A stretch of DNA of 64,000 nucleotides from positions 1,240,001 through 1,304,000 of the forward strand of contig JAKSGN010000022.1 of assembly GCA_024180945.1 (NCBI GenBank), written 5' to 3'. The notes under the pieces are model-generated. The model saw only the letters and a program-made list of their open reading frames with translations. It was not told the origin of the DNA and searched no databases. Shown piece after piece: positions 20,327-29,621 of this stretch. Numbering within the stretch: the stretch's first letter is position 1; every line of letters starts with the position of its first letter. The DNA comes from Macrophomina tecta (taxonomy: Eukaryota; Ascomycota; Dothideomycetes; Botryosphaeriales; Botryosphaeriaceae). The position numbers and the translations under genes are program-made.

Positions 20327-21117
20327 ATAGCTAGTGTAAAACGTTCCCGTAACGAAACAGCCTATCGCGTGGAACTATCTACCGCGATTAACGCCTTTAC
20401 CCCGGTTACACGTGCGTGTTTCGACTATATAGCTAACGGGCGTATCTATAGAATTAGTCCTCGTTCTTCTTACTGTGGGGAGTGTGCCGCTCGAGGCTAT
20501 ACTATATATAATACTTAAAAGGTTTCCGTAGCTACTAATAAGAGGATACTTCCTTTGCCTTTCCTTTTACTAACGGCTTAATAGTAAATCGCTTACGTCG
20601 CTAATAAGAGCGTATTTAGTCTAAAGAGAAGATTACTTATCGTAACTTCTAGAAAGTATCGAAGGCGCTAGAGAAGTTATAGTCTCGTCTTCGTACTTCT
20701 TTCTTAAAGCTAGTGCGCCTTCGTAAATAGTAGAAGCTTCTAGAGAATCGTAGCTTCTCTATTTTAGATCGCGAGCTTTCCTCGGACAGCGTAGCGGCTT
20801 TAGAGGAGAAAGACCGGCGATTATTAGAGTAGTTAGCGGCTAGGAATCCCGGAGATTCTAAAAATTCTAAGGGTCCTTCCTTATTAAAACGGCCACGTTA
20901 CGAGTCGATAGGTTCTACTACGCCGTAGGCGGCTAAGTCTACCGACGAGCCTATGGCTAGTACGCGGACTCCGCGTTCTCTTAGGTATGCGGATTCTGCC
21001 CGTTTATCGTCGTTCTTAGTATAGGATATTACGGCTCTTAAGAATCTTCTATCGTTCTCGCTCGAGGACGGCCTTGTTTCCGCGGGAGGTTAGGGTTCTA
21101 ACGGTAGAACTCTATAA
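20327..21117 (+). pseudogene. RIPped copy of the antisense Zn-cluster/coiled-coil gene in gypsy-A
   Basis: The frame corresponds to the spliced antisense gene of gypsy-C (28,528-29,327). It reads SVKRSRNETAYRVELSTAIN, TPVTRACFDYIANGR and SSYCGECAARGYT, with the ATG mutated to ATA. The intron remains recognisable at the same place, with its pyrimidine-rich body and CTAAC branch region before the splice point leading into AATCGCTTACGTCGC. Several cluster cysteines have become Tyr (TGT to TAT), exactly what RIP does on this strand. The coiled-coil and acidic regions follow with stops, ending at the TAA homologous to the gypsy-C stop. The gene was therefore present in an older, independent copy. 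Confidence 0.82.
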
Positions 21118-22033
21118 CGAGATCTAGGTATATATCGTTTCTTAGTACCTACTAGTTATCTTTATTCCCGTATTCTTTCTATTTAACGAGATATTTAAGC
21201 TAACGTCCGAATCGTTTATAGTCTAAAATCTTTTCGACCGGGTACTAGTCTTCTTCGGCGTTAGGGTTTTCTAGTATAATCTCTTTCTATATTTCTAGGA
21301 CGGTGGCGTTTTCTAGTACTAGCTCGAGTATTACTACGTAAAAGATAAAATTTATTCATAAGTTAGGTAATTTAAGTCGATACGTAACTTCTCTAAGTTT
21401 TTCTATAATTTCGAATAGACCAATTTTCTTAAAATCTAATTTATCGCTCGGTCGCTTTAATTTAATATTTTTTATAAGGAGGTACACTTTATCCCCTCTT
21501 TTAAGGTTCGGTGCCGCCTAGTACCGTCTATTATAGTATTTAGATATTATAGTTCGTACGTATTCGAGGTTGAGACTAATGGCTTTATATAATTCTCTTA
21601 GCTACTCGGCCTTAAGGACGCCTTTTTAGGCTAATTTTCTACTTAGAATAGCCTCTCTATACGCGTCTAGTTTAAACCCATAGTTAGTAAAGAACGGGGA
21701 TACGTTAGTTAACTCTTATTTAGCGCTATTATAGGCGAACTATACTATAGGTAGCTATATAGCCTAGTTATCCTATAGGTAGTTAATATAATAGCGAAGA
21801 TACTATTCGAGAGTCCGGTTTATTCGTTTCGTCTAGCCGTCGGTTTACGCGTATATCGTTATAGAGAGTTTATTCTTTACTCTAAGCTAGCGTATAAGCG
21901 TTTACTAAAATTTAAATCTTATTAGCTTATTATTGGAAAATGACTAATTGGCAGCCTTAATTTAACTAATAAAGATAAGTTCCTATAGATTTGGTATATC
22001 TAGTAGAGGGAGGCCGTATAGGCTTCCCTTATA

Positions 22034-22475
22034 TGTTACGGCGCAGCCTACACAGGACCTGGGTAAGAAGGATAAGAAGGACAAGCGGGGCGCCTACGCG
22101 CCCGCGAGAAAGATCCACCGGCAAGGAGTCACGTGACTCCCGGTTCAACTGTTCAGAGCCTTGGCACTCTGAACTCCTGAACTCGCGAAGTTCAGACGTT
22201 CAACCGCTTGGCAGAATGAACCCATGAACTATCAGATTGTATACACTCTCCCACTATTATATAAACCACACTCTTTAGATAGCTTTGACCTTCGTGGTCA
22301 ACTTCAATAACAATTCGCACATTGTTAGTAACACGGCCTTCGCACGCAGTGCTCAGTCTTGTCACGTGTTCGACTTGCTCTCACCCTCTTCTTGTACCCA
22401 CTCAAGGAAATCCTTCGACAGGTTTTCTCCCTCTTCGGTGTTTGGATCCTTAGAGGCAGAGGCCCGCTCGTTACA
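22034..22475 (+). repeat. Gypsy-C 5' LTR
   Basis: It runs TGTTACGGCGCAGCC to CTCGTTACA. U3 holds a 16-nt perfect palindrome GGAGTCACGTGACTCC (22,125-22,140) and two inverted repeats, GTTCAGAG/CTCTGAAC (22,151-22,174) and CTGAACT/AGTTCAG (22,177-22,195). A TATATAAA box is at 22,258-22,265. A hairpin TTGACC-TTCGT-GGTCAA lies at about the expected transcription start. Confidence 0.95.
22258..22265 (+). promoter_or_regulatory. Gypsy-C LTR TATA box
   Basis: TATATAAA places transcription start at roughly 22,288-22,296, where the GTGGTCAA sequence complementary to the primer site begins (22,294). Confidence 0.6.
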
Positions 22476-22490
22476 CTTTGACCACCATCC
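22476..22490 (+). other. Candidate self-priming primer-binding site
   Basis: The sequence right after the LTR, CTTTGACCACCATCC, contains TTGACCAC (22,478-22,485). This is the exact complement of GTGGTCAA at 22,294-22,301, near the predicted mRNA 5' end. It does not look like the initiator-Met tRNA complement. This arrangement is known from self-priming Tf1-type elements. Confidence 0.45.
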
Positions 22491-22566
22491 TTGCAAGGAG
22501 AGGAAGGTTCCGAGATCAAGTCTCATCGGGTAAGGTATCACCCCCTAACGAGTTTAGGAAACAGCA

Positions 22567-24405
22567 ATGGCACCAGGATCTCAGATGGAGGTCGACCCGG
22601 TCGAGGGTCAGGTTCAGGGTGCCCAGGGGCCAGCTCAGCCCACACAGCAAACGGAGCCCACCAGAGCTGAGCTCTTGCAGCTCATCGAGGAGCTGAAGGC
22701 TCAGAACGCTCGACTGATCGAGCATACGACAAAGCGGAGCGCTACTAAGGTTAAAGTAGCGGCACCCGAGAAGTTCGATGGGGACAGGAAGAAGCTTCAA
22801 TCCTTCCTCCTCCAGATGCAACGCTACCTCCAGTTCAATCAAGCGCAATTCGACAGCGACGCCGAGGAAGTACTCTTCGCATCGACCTACCTCAGAGGAA
22901 CGGCAGAGGCATGGATGGAACCATACCTTCGCGACCACCTAGCCAACGAACACTCTCTCGAGAAGAGACGAGAAAAGACCAAGGAAATCTTCGGCACCTA
23001 TACGGGATTCGCAGACAACCTTAGGGCCACTTTCAACGATCGAGATGAAGTCCGCAAAGCCTCCAACGATATCATGACCGTTAAACAATTGGGATCTGTA
23101 GCTGTCTACGCAACCAAGTTTCAACAGCTTGCAGCCTACCTCGAATGGTCAGACGAGACTTTCCGCGACCTCTTCTACAAAGGCCTGAAGGAAGAAGTCA
23201 AGAAGAACATGATTACCCACGAATACCCGGCCACCTTTCAAAAGATGGTAGACCTTGCGTCTCAGATCGACGGTCGCATGTACGAATGGAAAATGGGTTC
23301 CCGACAAGCCAACACCTCGAAACCTCGCCGTGAAAGAACAACCCTCGAAGGCGGAGACGCTATGGCCCTCGACGCGGCCAACAGACAGGACTCCAAGAAG
23401 GGCAACAACAACGGTCGAAACAAGAAGCCCAAAGGACCTAACCCGAACTGGACGGACGAGCAAAAACAGCGCTACAAGGATCGACTCTGCATCACCTGCG
23501 GAAGTGACAAGCACTTCTCTCCTAAGTGCCCGCAGAACCCTCGCAACAAGAAGGATGGAAAGCAGACCTCGAGCGCTCAACGCGAAGCATCGGTTGCATC
23601 CCGTCAAGACAATCACGATATGCTGCACTGGACAGCCTGCTACAACGATGACTGTCAGACGCACCAAAGCAGCAAGGACATATCGGGATGGTACCCCCAC
23701 GAACCGCGACAATTCGGTATGATGACTAGGAACGAGGAAGTCATCGAGACCGACGATATTATCGACAGTTTCCCCTTGGACGAAGAACTGGTCAACAGCG
23801 AAACAGGAGAACTCTACGAGAGCACGACCGAAAGCGGCGATAGCGTACGGTCAGGGGACCCTCCGATGCTGTCCGATAAATGGGATACCCTCATCTCATT
23901 GGAAGTTCTTGCCGAAAGATACGGCATTAGCAAGCACTTACATGACGAATGGGGCAACCTCAGGACCATCTGGATTCCGCATCAAAGAAGCCTTGCCTTG
24001 ACAGTCCTCTGGGAATGGCGCCAGAATACTCTTTGGGAAATCCGGATCGAACAAAACGGAAAGAAGTACGAACTCCCAGTAACTAAGAATACGACACTTG
24101 TCGAGCGCCACCACCAAGGAACCTCTGCGCGCGAACAGGCAGACTACGACTCCCTCCGAGAGTTAGCGAGGATTCTTTGTCGGCACGGTACGGCAACCAT
24201 CCAGAATCGCACACTCCAGTGGATACCGGACGAGAAACTCAACATGCCGACTTTCCGATACCAGGTGCGAAGGGATATAGTCTACCAGCGGAAACAGTTG
24301 CGTGCCAATAAATGGACCAACTGGAAACAAGCATACCTTCAAGTCAACGAATGGAAAGACTACATGCACAGCGAAGTCTACGGCTATCCGAAGCCAAAAA
24401 ACTAG
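22567..24405 (+). CDS. gag: Gag polyprotein of gypsy-C, 612 aa
   Basis: This is the structural capsid/nucleocapsid protein of the retrotransposon; it packages element RNA in cytoplasmic virus-like particles. An N-terminal helix-rich section (ELLQLIEELKAQNARLIEH) precedes a retrotransposon-gag-like region around residues 60-230, with AEAWMEPYLRDHL and MVDLASQIDGRMYEWK. A basic stretch (KKGNNNGRNKKPKG) leads to a CCHC zinc knuckle at residues 308-321: CITCGSDKHFSPKC, spacing C-x2-C-x4-H-x4-C. The 290-residue tail after the knuckle is long for a gag. It contains acidic and aromatic segments with no recognised function. The stop at 24,405 lies 94 nt inside the pol frame. The frame is intact. Confidence 0.92.
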   Translation: MAPGSQMEVDPVEGQVQGAQGPAQPTQQTEPTRAELLQLIEELKAQNARLIEHTTKRSATKVKVAAPEKFDGDRKKLQSFLLQMQRYLQFNQAQFDSDAEEVLFASTYLRGTAEAWMEPYLRDHLANEHSLEKRREKTKEIFGTYTGFADNLRATFNDRDEVRKASNDIMTVKQLGSVAVYATKFQQLAAYLEWSDETFRDLFYKGLKEEVKKNMITHEYPATFQKMVDLASQIDGRMYEWKMGSRQANTSKPRRERTTLEGGDAMALDAANRQDSKKGNNNGRNKKPKGPNPNWTDEQKQRYKDRLCITCGSDKHFSPKCPQNPRNKKDGKQTSSAQREASVASRQDNHDMLHWTACYNDDCQTHQSSKDISGWYPHEPRQFGMMTRNEEVIETDDIIDSFPLDEELVNSETGELYESTTESGDSVRSGDPPMLSDKWDTLISLEVLAERYGISKHLHDEWGNLRTIWIPHQRSLALTVLWEWRQNTLWEIRIEQNGKKYELPVTKNTTLVERHHQGTSAREQADYDSLRELARILCRHGTATIQNRTLQWIPDEKLNMPTFRYQVRRDIVYQRKQLRANKWTNWKQAYLQVNEWKDYMHSEVYGYPKPKN

Positions 24406-27400
24406 ACGGCCCTACGGCATTGGGATCGACCCAGGGGCCACAGTCTAGGTCCCTTCACATGGTATCACGCACATCGAATACGGAAATTCTCACCGGACCA
24501 AATCTTTGGAAACAATTCAAAACGAAAGGAACACTCAACGGAGTGCCCATCAGGATACTGATCGACACAGGATCAAGCGGAAACTTTATACACAACGAGT
24601 TTGTGGAACAATGCAAGATCCTATACCGGAAGAAGAAAGAGCCATACCCACTCAGCGGATTCGACGGGAAAAGCTCAGTCTACGGAGAAGGCTGGGTAAA
24701 GATAGAAACGGAGGAAGCAACCCTCCAGATCAAGAACCATCGGGAGCAGATTTCCCTCGATGTCCAAAGGATCCCCGGGCATGACATTATTCTAGGTATG
24801 CCCTGGATCCGAACACAGAAACCTATCTTCGACTTCAGCGAAGGAGACGAAATCGTCTTTCGAGAAGAGATCGACGACCTCCTACGAAAATTCGGTTTAC
24901 GCATGGAAAACGGGTTAATGAACACCCTACAGCGACTCTTGTCTACTATGAATCGGGAAGTAGCCAGCGTAAGGCCCAAGAGCGGCAGCTGTGTAGGCGA
25001 CTCCGATAGTGGTGTAAGTCAGAACCAGGACTGCGACGCAGAAGGCGAAGCCTCCTTGGTAAAATGCAACCCTATCGCAGGAATAAGCCCTACCGAGCGA
25101 AACGATACCCTCGAATCATCAAGAGAAGAGCAAGACTCAAACGATGGCGTAAGGCCCAGTGACGGCAACATCAACGGCAACCTTGAGGGAGGCCTAAGAC
25201 AGGACCAGGACTGCAGCGTGCAAGACGCCGCCTCCTCGGTAAAATGCAGCGCCTCAAGCGGAGTAAGCCCTACCGAGTCAAGTATTCCCGAAAATCAGGT
25301 ACAACATTTGTCACGAAGGACCACGCAGAGAAAGCGTAAGGCCAAGAGTAAGGCTTCGCGGAAGCAATTGGCAGCCACCGAACCTCCCGTGGACGTACAG
25401 ACAATCTCAAGAGAGGCATTCAGGCGTATGCGACGCCAAGGACAACAGGTCTGCCTCATGTACATCAAACCCTCACCGGCGGTGCAACAGAGAGCACTGG
25501 CCAGGGCCCAACGGGAAAGGCCAAGGGATGAGGACTGTCCAACTCCCATCGGAGGAGACGATCCTGCGAGGATCAAGAGAGGACAACACGGTAGTTTGGA
25601 GATGTGGCAGCAACCACAAGGAACACCTCCAATCCCAGAAATGGAAACGGTACCCGACGAATATTGGGACTTAGTTGCCGTTTGCCAAGAAAGAGGAAAG
25701 GGAGACTTGCCAAAGCACCAACCGTGGGACCACGAGATTCCGCTCAAGCCAGGAACGAAACCGGCTTATAAGCCTATCTACTCCTTATCAAAGAAGGAAA
25801 TGGAGGCTTTGAAGGAATACATCGAGAAGAACCTCGAACGAGGATACATTCGGCCATCGACGTCATCAGCCGGATATCCGATCCTCTTCGTCCCCAAGAA
25901 GAATGGCAAGTTACGCCTCTGTGTCGACTACCGACAACTTAACGACATCACGATCAAGAACCGATACCCGCTCCCACGCATCGACGAGCTCCAGGACAAG
26001 TTAGGGAACGCAAAGTACTTTACGAAGCTGGACCTACGGGACGGTTACCACTTGGTCAGAATCAAGGAAGGGGAAGAGTGGAAGACAGCCTTCCGCACGA
26101 GACTAGGACTATACGAGTATACGGTTATGCCATTCGGGCTTACCAACGCACCAGCAACCTTTCAGAATCTCGTCAATGACACGCTGCGCGAATACTTGGA
26201 TATCTTCTGCATGGCTTACCTCGACGACATCCTCATCTTTTCAGACACCCTTGAGGAACACAAGAAGCATGTCAGAAAGGTCCTAGAAACGCTTCAAGCA
26301 AAGAATCTCACTATTGCACCGGACAAGTGCTTCTGGCATACCCAGAAAGTGGAATTCTTAGGCTTTGTCATCACCCCCGGACATGTCGGTATGGACGACT
26401 CGAAACTGGATTCCATCAGAGAATGGCCAGTACCGAAGACGATCAAGGAAGTACAGTCCTTCCTTGGGTTCGCGAATTTCTACAGGAAGTTCATCTGGAA
26501 CTATTCAAAGGTCACGGAACCTTTAACGCGACTCACTCAGAAGGAGCATGGCTTCCAATGGGGAGACGATCAGCAGCAAGCCTTCGATTCGCTGAAACGG
26601 ATGTTTTGCGAAGCACCCGTCTTAGGGATATACGATCCCGACAAACCAATCGAAGTAGAAACTGACGCGTCAGGATTCGCCCTAGGAGCATGTCTCAGCC
26701 AGCCTGACGATGAAGGCAGATGGCATCCGATCGCGTTCTACTCAAGAAAGTTCACCCCAGCAGAGCTCAACTACGACACTCATGACAAGGAGCTCTTGGC
26801 TATCGTCTCAGCATTCAAGCACTGGAGACACTACCTAGAAGGAACCGACCAACAGGTGATAGTGCATTGTGACCATCAGAATCTCACGCGCTTCACCACG
26901 ACCAAGGAGCTGAACCGACGACAAGTTCGCTGGTCACAAGAATTGGCATCCTACAATTTCAAGATCACACACAGAAAAGGTGTAGATAACGCCGCCGCTG
27001 ACGCGCTCAGCAGAAGGGTAGACTACATGGAAGGAAGAATCGAGCCGCAACCTGCAGTACTGCAGTGGACAAGCGATGGATCGCTCACCCTTGCCAGACA
27101 GTCTTTCCCAATGCTTCGCATCGAGTCAAACCCGTGGCATCAGAAGATCCGAGAAGCATACGCTCAGGACTCCTTCGCGCAGGAACTTTTAGCGCTTGAG
27201 GACGACCCGCGTGTTGCTCGAGATAGAGAAGGAACGCTTCTCTTCAAAGGGTTAATCTATGTCCCGACAAGACTGCGAGAAGCACTCGTTAAAGACATGC
27301 ACGTAGCACCCGCGCATGGACATCAGGGCATCGACAGGACAACCGAGAGGATCACGCAAAACTTCTACTTTCCGGGATTACGAAAGACGGTCCAGCGTAT

Positions 27401-29621
27401 AGTCTCGCAATGCGACCTTTGCATCCGGAGCAAAGCCGCGACACACGCTCCGTACGGACATTTACAACCCCTGGAAGTACCAGAACGACCATGGCAATGG
27501 GTCACGCTAGACTTCATCACAAAGCTACCAAGGTCTAGGGACCCGCTCACAGAAGTCAAGTTCGACTCGATCCTAGTCTTTGTCGACAGACTCACGAAGT
27601 ACGCCTACTTCTTGCCCTACCTAGAGGCATCGAATGCAGAACAGCTAGCCCACACGTTTCTCCGATACATCTTCGCGGATCACGGAATGCCGGAAGTATT
27701 GGTTTCGGACAGGGACAAGCTGATGAGATCAGAATTTTGGCAAACGCTTATGCGCCAGCTTGGAGCAAAGAACAAACTCTCTACAACGGCACACGCGCAA
27801 ACCGACGGCCAGACAGAACGGATGAACCGGACTCTCGAACAGTATCTTCGCTGTTACATCAACTACCCACAGGATGACTGGGCCACATGGCTACCCATGG
27901 CACAATTCGCCTATAACAGCGCCAAACAAGAGTCAACCAACGTATCCCCGTTCTTTGCCAACTATGGGTTTGAACCAGACGCGTATAGAGAGGCCATCCC
28001 AAGCAGAAAATTGGCCCAGAAAGGCGTTCTCAAGGCCGAGCAGCTAAGGGGATTGCACAAAGCCATCAGTCTCGACCTCGAATATGTACGAATTATGATG
28101 TCCAAATACTACAACAGACGGCACCAGGCGGCACCGAACCTTAAAAGGGGGGATAAAGTGTACCTCCTCACGAAAAACATCAAATCAAAACGACCGAGCG
28201 ACAAATTGGATTTCAAGAAAATCGGTCCATTCGAAATTGCAGAAAAACTCGGAGAAGTCACGTATCGACTCAAATTGCCTAACACACGGATGAACTCCAC
28301 CTTTCACGTGGCAATGCTCGAGCCAGCACCAGAAAACGCCACCATTCCGGAAACTCAGGAAGAAATTATACCAGAAAACCCTGACGCCGAAGAAGACCAG
28401 TACCCAGTCGAGAAGATCCTAGACTGCAAGCGGTTCGGTCGTCAGCTCAAATATCTCGTCAAATGGGAAGGTTACGGGAATGAAGACAACCAGTGGGTGC
28501 CAAAGGACGACATACACTCAGACCTTGTCACGGAGTTCCATCGCCAGAACCCTGACCTCCCGCGGAAACGAGGCCGTCCTCGAACGAGAACGACGGAAGG
28601 CCCTCGAGAGTCGCAACATCCCACACCAGGGACGACGACCGGCGAACAGAATCCACAGGTCCAGGAGAACGCGGGGACCACGCACCAGCCACAGGCTCGC
28701 CGGCAGAATCGGCAAACCCAGCCTCCCGCGGCGCAGCAGGATCCACCGACTCGTGACGTGGCCGTTTTGACGCGGACGGACCCCCGGAATTCTCAGGGTC
28801 AGACGGCTCCCCAGCCGCCAGCTGCTCCAACAGCCTCTGATCCTTCATCTCCAGAGCCGCGACATCCTCCGAAGAAAGTTCGCGATCAAGAATGGAGAAA
28901 CCACGATCCTCCAGCAACTTCTGCTGTTTCCGAAGGCGTACTAGCTTCGAGGAAGAAGCGCGAAGGCGAGATTGTAACCTCTCCAACGCCTCCGAGGCCT
29001 CCTGGAAATCACGATAAGCAGCCTCCTCCTCAGAACGGATCCGCTCTTGTTGGCGACGCAAACGATTCACTGTTAGGACGTCAGCAAGGAAAAGAACAAA
29101 GAAAACGAATCCTTACTAGTGGACACGGAAACCCTCTGAGCGTCACACATGGTATAACCACGAGCCGCACACTCTCCACAACGGGACGAACGAGGACCAA
29201 TCCTACAGACACGCCCGTTAGCGGAACAATCGAAACAAGCACGCGTGACCGGAGCAAAGGAATTGATCGCGGTCGACAACTCAGCGCGATAAGCCGACTC
29301 GTCGCGAGAACGTTTCACGCCAGCCATGACGAAGGAAACTTACGGGAGAAAGAGGAATCACAGCAGCAGACGAATTATAGCCTTTACGGAGAATCTTCGG
29401 GCCGAAGATCCTTAAAGGGGGGGATAGTGTTACGGCGCAGCCTACACAGGACCTGGGTAAGAAGGATAAGAAGGACAAGCGGGGCGCCTACGCGCCCGCG
29501 AGAAAGATCCACCGGCAAGGAGTCACGTGACTCCCGGTTCAACTGTTCAGAGCCTTGGCACTCTGAACTCCTGAACTCGCGAAGTTCAGACGTTCAACCG
29601 CTTGGCAGAATGAACCCATGA
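24312..29621 (+). CDS. pol: Pol polyprotein of gypsy-C (PR-RT-RH-IN-chromodomain)
   Basis: The frame overlaps gag by 94 nt in the -1 frame, suggesting -1 frameshifting or reinitiation. Domains in order: aspartic protease with DTGSSG near residue 85; reverse transcriptase around 490-700 with LCVDYRQLN and the YLDD box near 636; RNase H with ETDASGFALGA near 780; integrase HHCC zinc domain from about 996 (HVAPAHGHQG ... CDLC); a DDE core with LDFITKLP, VSDRDK and a later Glu in the QTDGQTERMNRTLE segment; and a chromodomain near 1363-1410 (YPVEKILDCKRFG, YLVKWEGYG). Chromodomains direct integration to heterochromatin in related elements, in keeping with its position inside RIPped DNA. The last 350 codons overlap the antisense gene and U3 and are Pro/Arg/Thr-rich. 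The true C-terminus may be shorter. Confidence 0.93.
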   Translation: MDQLETSIPSSQRMERLHAQRSLRLSEAKKLDGPTALGSTQGPQSRSLHMVSRTSNTEILTGPNLWKQFKTKGTLNGVPIRILIDTGSSGNFIHNEFVEQCKILYRKKKEPYPLSGFDGKSSVYGEGWVKIETEEATLQIKNHREQISLDVQRIPGHDIILGMPWIRTQKPIFDFSEGDEIVFREEIDDLLRKFGLRMENGLMNTLQRLLSTMNREVASVRPKSGSCVGDSDSGVSQNQDCDAEGEASLVKCNPIAGISPTERNDTLESSREEQDSNDGVRPSDGNINGNLEGGLRQDQDCSVQDAASSVKCSASSGVSPTESSIPENQVQHLSRRTTQRKRKAKSKASRKQLAATEPPVDVQTISREAFRRMRRQGQQVCLMYIKPSPAVQQRALARAQRERPRDEDCPTPIGGDDPARIKRGQHGSLEMWQQPQGTPPIPEMETVPDEYWDLVAVCQERGKGDLPKHQPWDHEIPLKPGTKPAYKPIYSLSKKEMEALKEYIEKNLERGYIRPSTSSAGYPILFVPKKNGKLRLCVDYRQLNDITIKNRYPLPRIDELQDKLGNAKYFTKLDLRDGYHLVRIKEGEEWKTAFRTRLGLYEYTVMPFGLTNAPATFQNLVNDTLREYLDIFCMAYLDDILIFSDTLEEHKKHVRKVLETLQAKNLTIAPDKCFWHTQKVEFLGFVITPGHVGMDDSKLDSIREWPVPKTIKEVQSFLGFANFYRKFIWNYSKVTEPLTRLTQKEHGFQWGDDQQQAFDSLKRMFCEAPVLGIYDPDKPIEVETDASGFALGACLSQPDDEGRWHPIAFYSRKFTPAELNYDTHDKELLAIVSAFKHWRHYLEGTDQQVIVHCDHQNLTRFTTTKELNRRQVRWSQELASYNFKITHRKGVDNAAADALSRRVDYMEGRIEPQPAVLQWTSDGSLTLARQSFPMLRIESNPWHQKIREAYAQDSFAQELLALEDDPRVARDREGTLLFKGLIYVPTRLREALVKDMHVAPAHGHQGIDRTTERITQNFYFPGLRKTVQRIVSQCDLCIRSKAATHAPYGHLQPLEVPERPWQWVTLDFITKLPRSRDPLTEVKFDSILVFVDRLTKYAYFLPYLEASNAEQLAHTFLRYIFADHGMPEVLVSDRDKLMRSEFWQTLMRQLGAKNKLSTTAHAQTDGQTERMNRTLEQYLRCYINYPQDDWATWLPMAQFAYNSAKQESTNVSPFFANYGFEPDAYREAIPSRKLAQKGVLKAEQLRGLHKAISLDLEYVRIMMSKYYNRRHQAAPNLKRGDKVYLLTKNIKSKRPSDKLDFKKIGPFEIAEKLGEVTYRLKLPNTRMNSTFHVAMLEPAPENATIPETQEEIIPENPDAEEDQYPVEKILDCKRFGRQLKYLVKWEGYGNEDNQWVPKDDIHSDLVTEFHRQNPDLPRKRGRPRTRTTEGPRESQHPTPGTTTGEQNPQVQENAGTTHQPQARRQNRQTQPPAAQQDPPTRDVAVLTRTDPRNSQGQTAPQPPAAPTASDPSSPEPRHPPKKVRDQEWRNHDPPATSAVSEGVLASRKKREGEIVTSPTPPRPPGNHDKQPPPQNGSALVGDANDSLLGRQQGKEQRKRILTSGHGNPLSVTHGITTSRTLSTTGRTRTNPTDTPVSGTIETSTRDRSKGIDRGRQLSAISRLVARTFHASHDEGNLREKEESQQQTNYSLYGESSGRRSLKGGIVLRRSLHRTWVRRIRRTSGAPTRPRERSTGKESRDSRFNCSEPWHSELLNSRSSDVQPLGRMNP
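28528..29327 (-). CDS. Antisense spliced gene of gypsy-C: Zn-cluster plus coiled-coil protein, 250 aa
   Basis: Exon 1 is 29,327-29,117 and exon 2 is 29,069-28,528. The 47-nt intron (29,070-29,116) has donor GTAAGG, GCTGAC and CTAAC branch candidates and acceptor CAG, and keeps the frame (753 nt). Residues 31-61 form a six-Cys array, ACFDCSANGRVC then SSRCGECAARGYTMC. The spacing C-x2-C-x6-C-x8-C-x2-C-x7-C is that of Gal4-type Zn2Cys6 clusters, though the usual basic residues between Cys 2 and 3 are missing. A charged heptad-like helix spans about 75-152 (ASEALERLQSRLRASSSK), a dimerisation-type coiled coil. KRPRHE (172-177) could be a nuclear signal. The tail is acidic and Ser/Pro-rich. It lies opposite the end of pol, facing away from the 3' LTR. 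The function is not established; a DNA-binding regulator is the obvious hypothesis. Confidence 0.78.
29414..29424 (+). other. Polypurine tract of gypsy-C
   Basis: AAAGGGGGGGA lies three bases before the 3' LTR, the usual place for the plus-strand primer. The same tract is present before the gypsy-B 3' LTR (about 38,960-38,970). Confidence 0.85.

Noticed and set aside
21950..22033. Reading 22,034 onward as an insertion directly in gypsy-A
   Set aside because: The flank TTGGTATATCTAGTAGAGGGA recurs at 44,010-44,050 in the copia LTR, so gypsy-C lies in copia, which lies in gypsy-A.
24506..24784. Second plus-strand frame inside the pol start
   Set aside because: Overlaps the protease region in another frame and has no motif.
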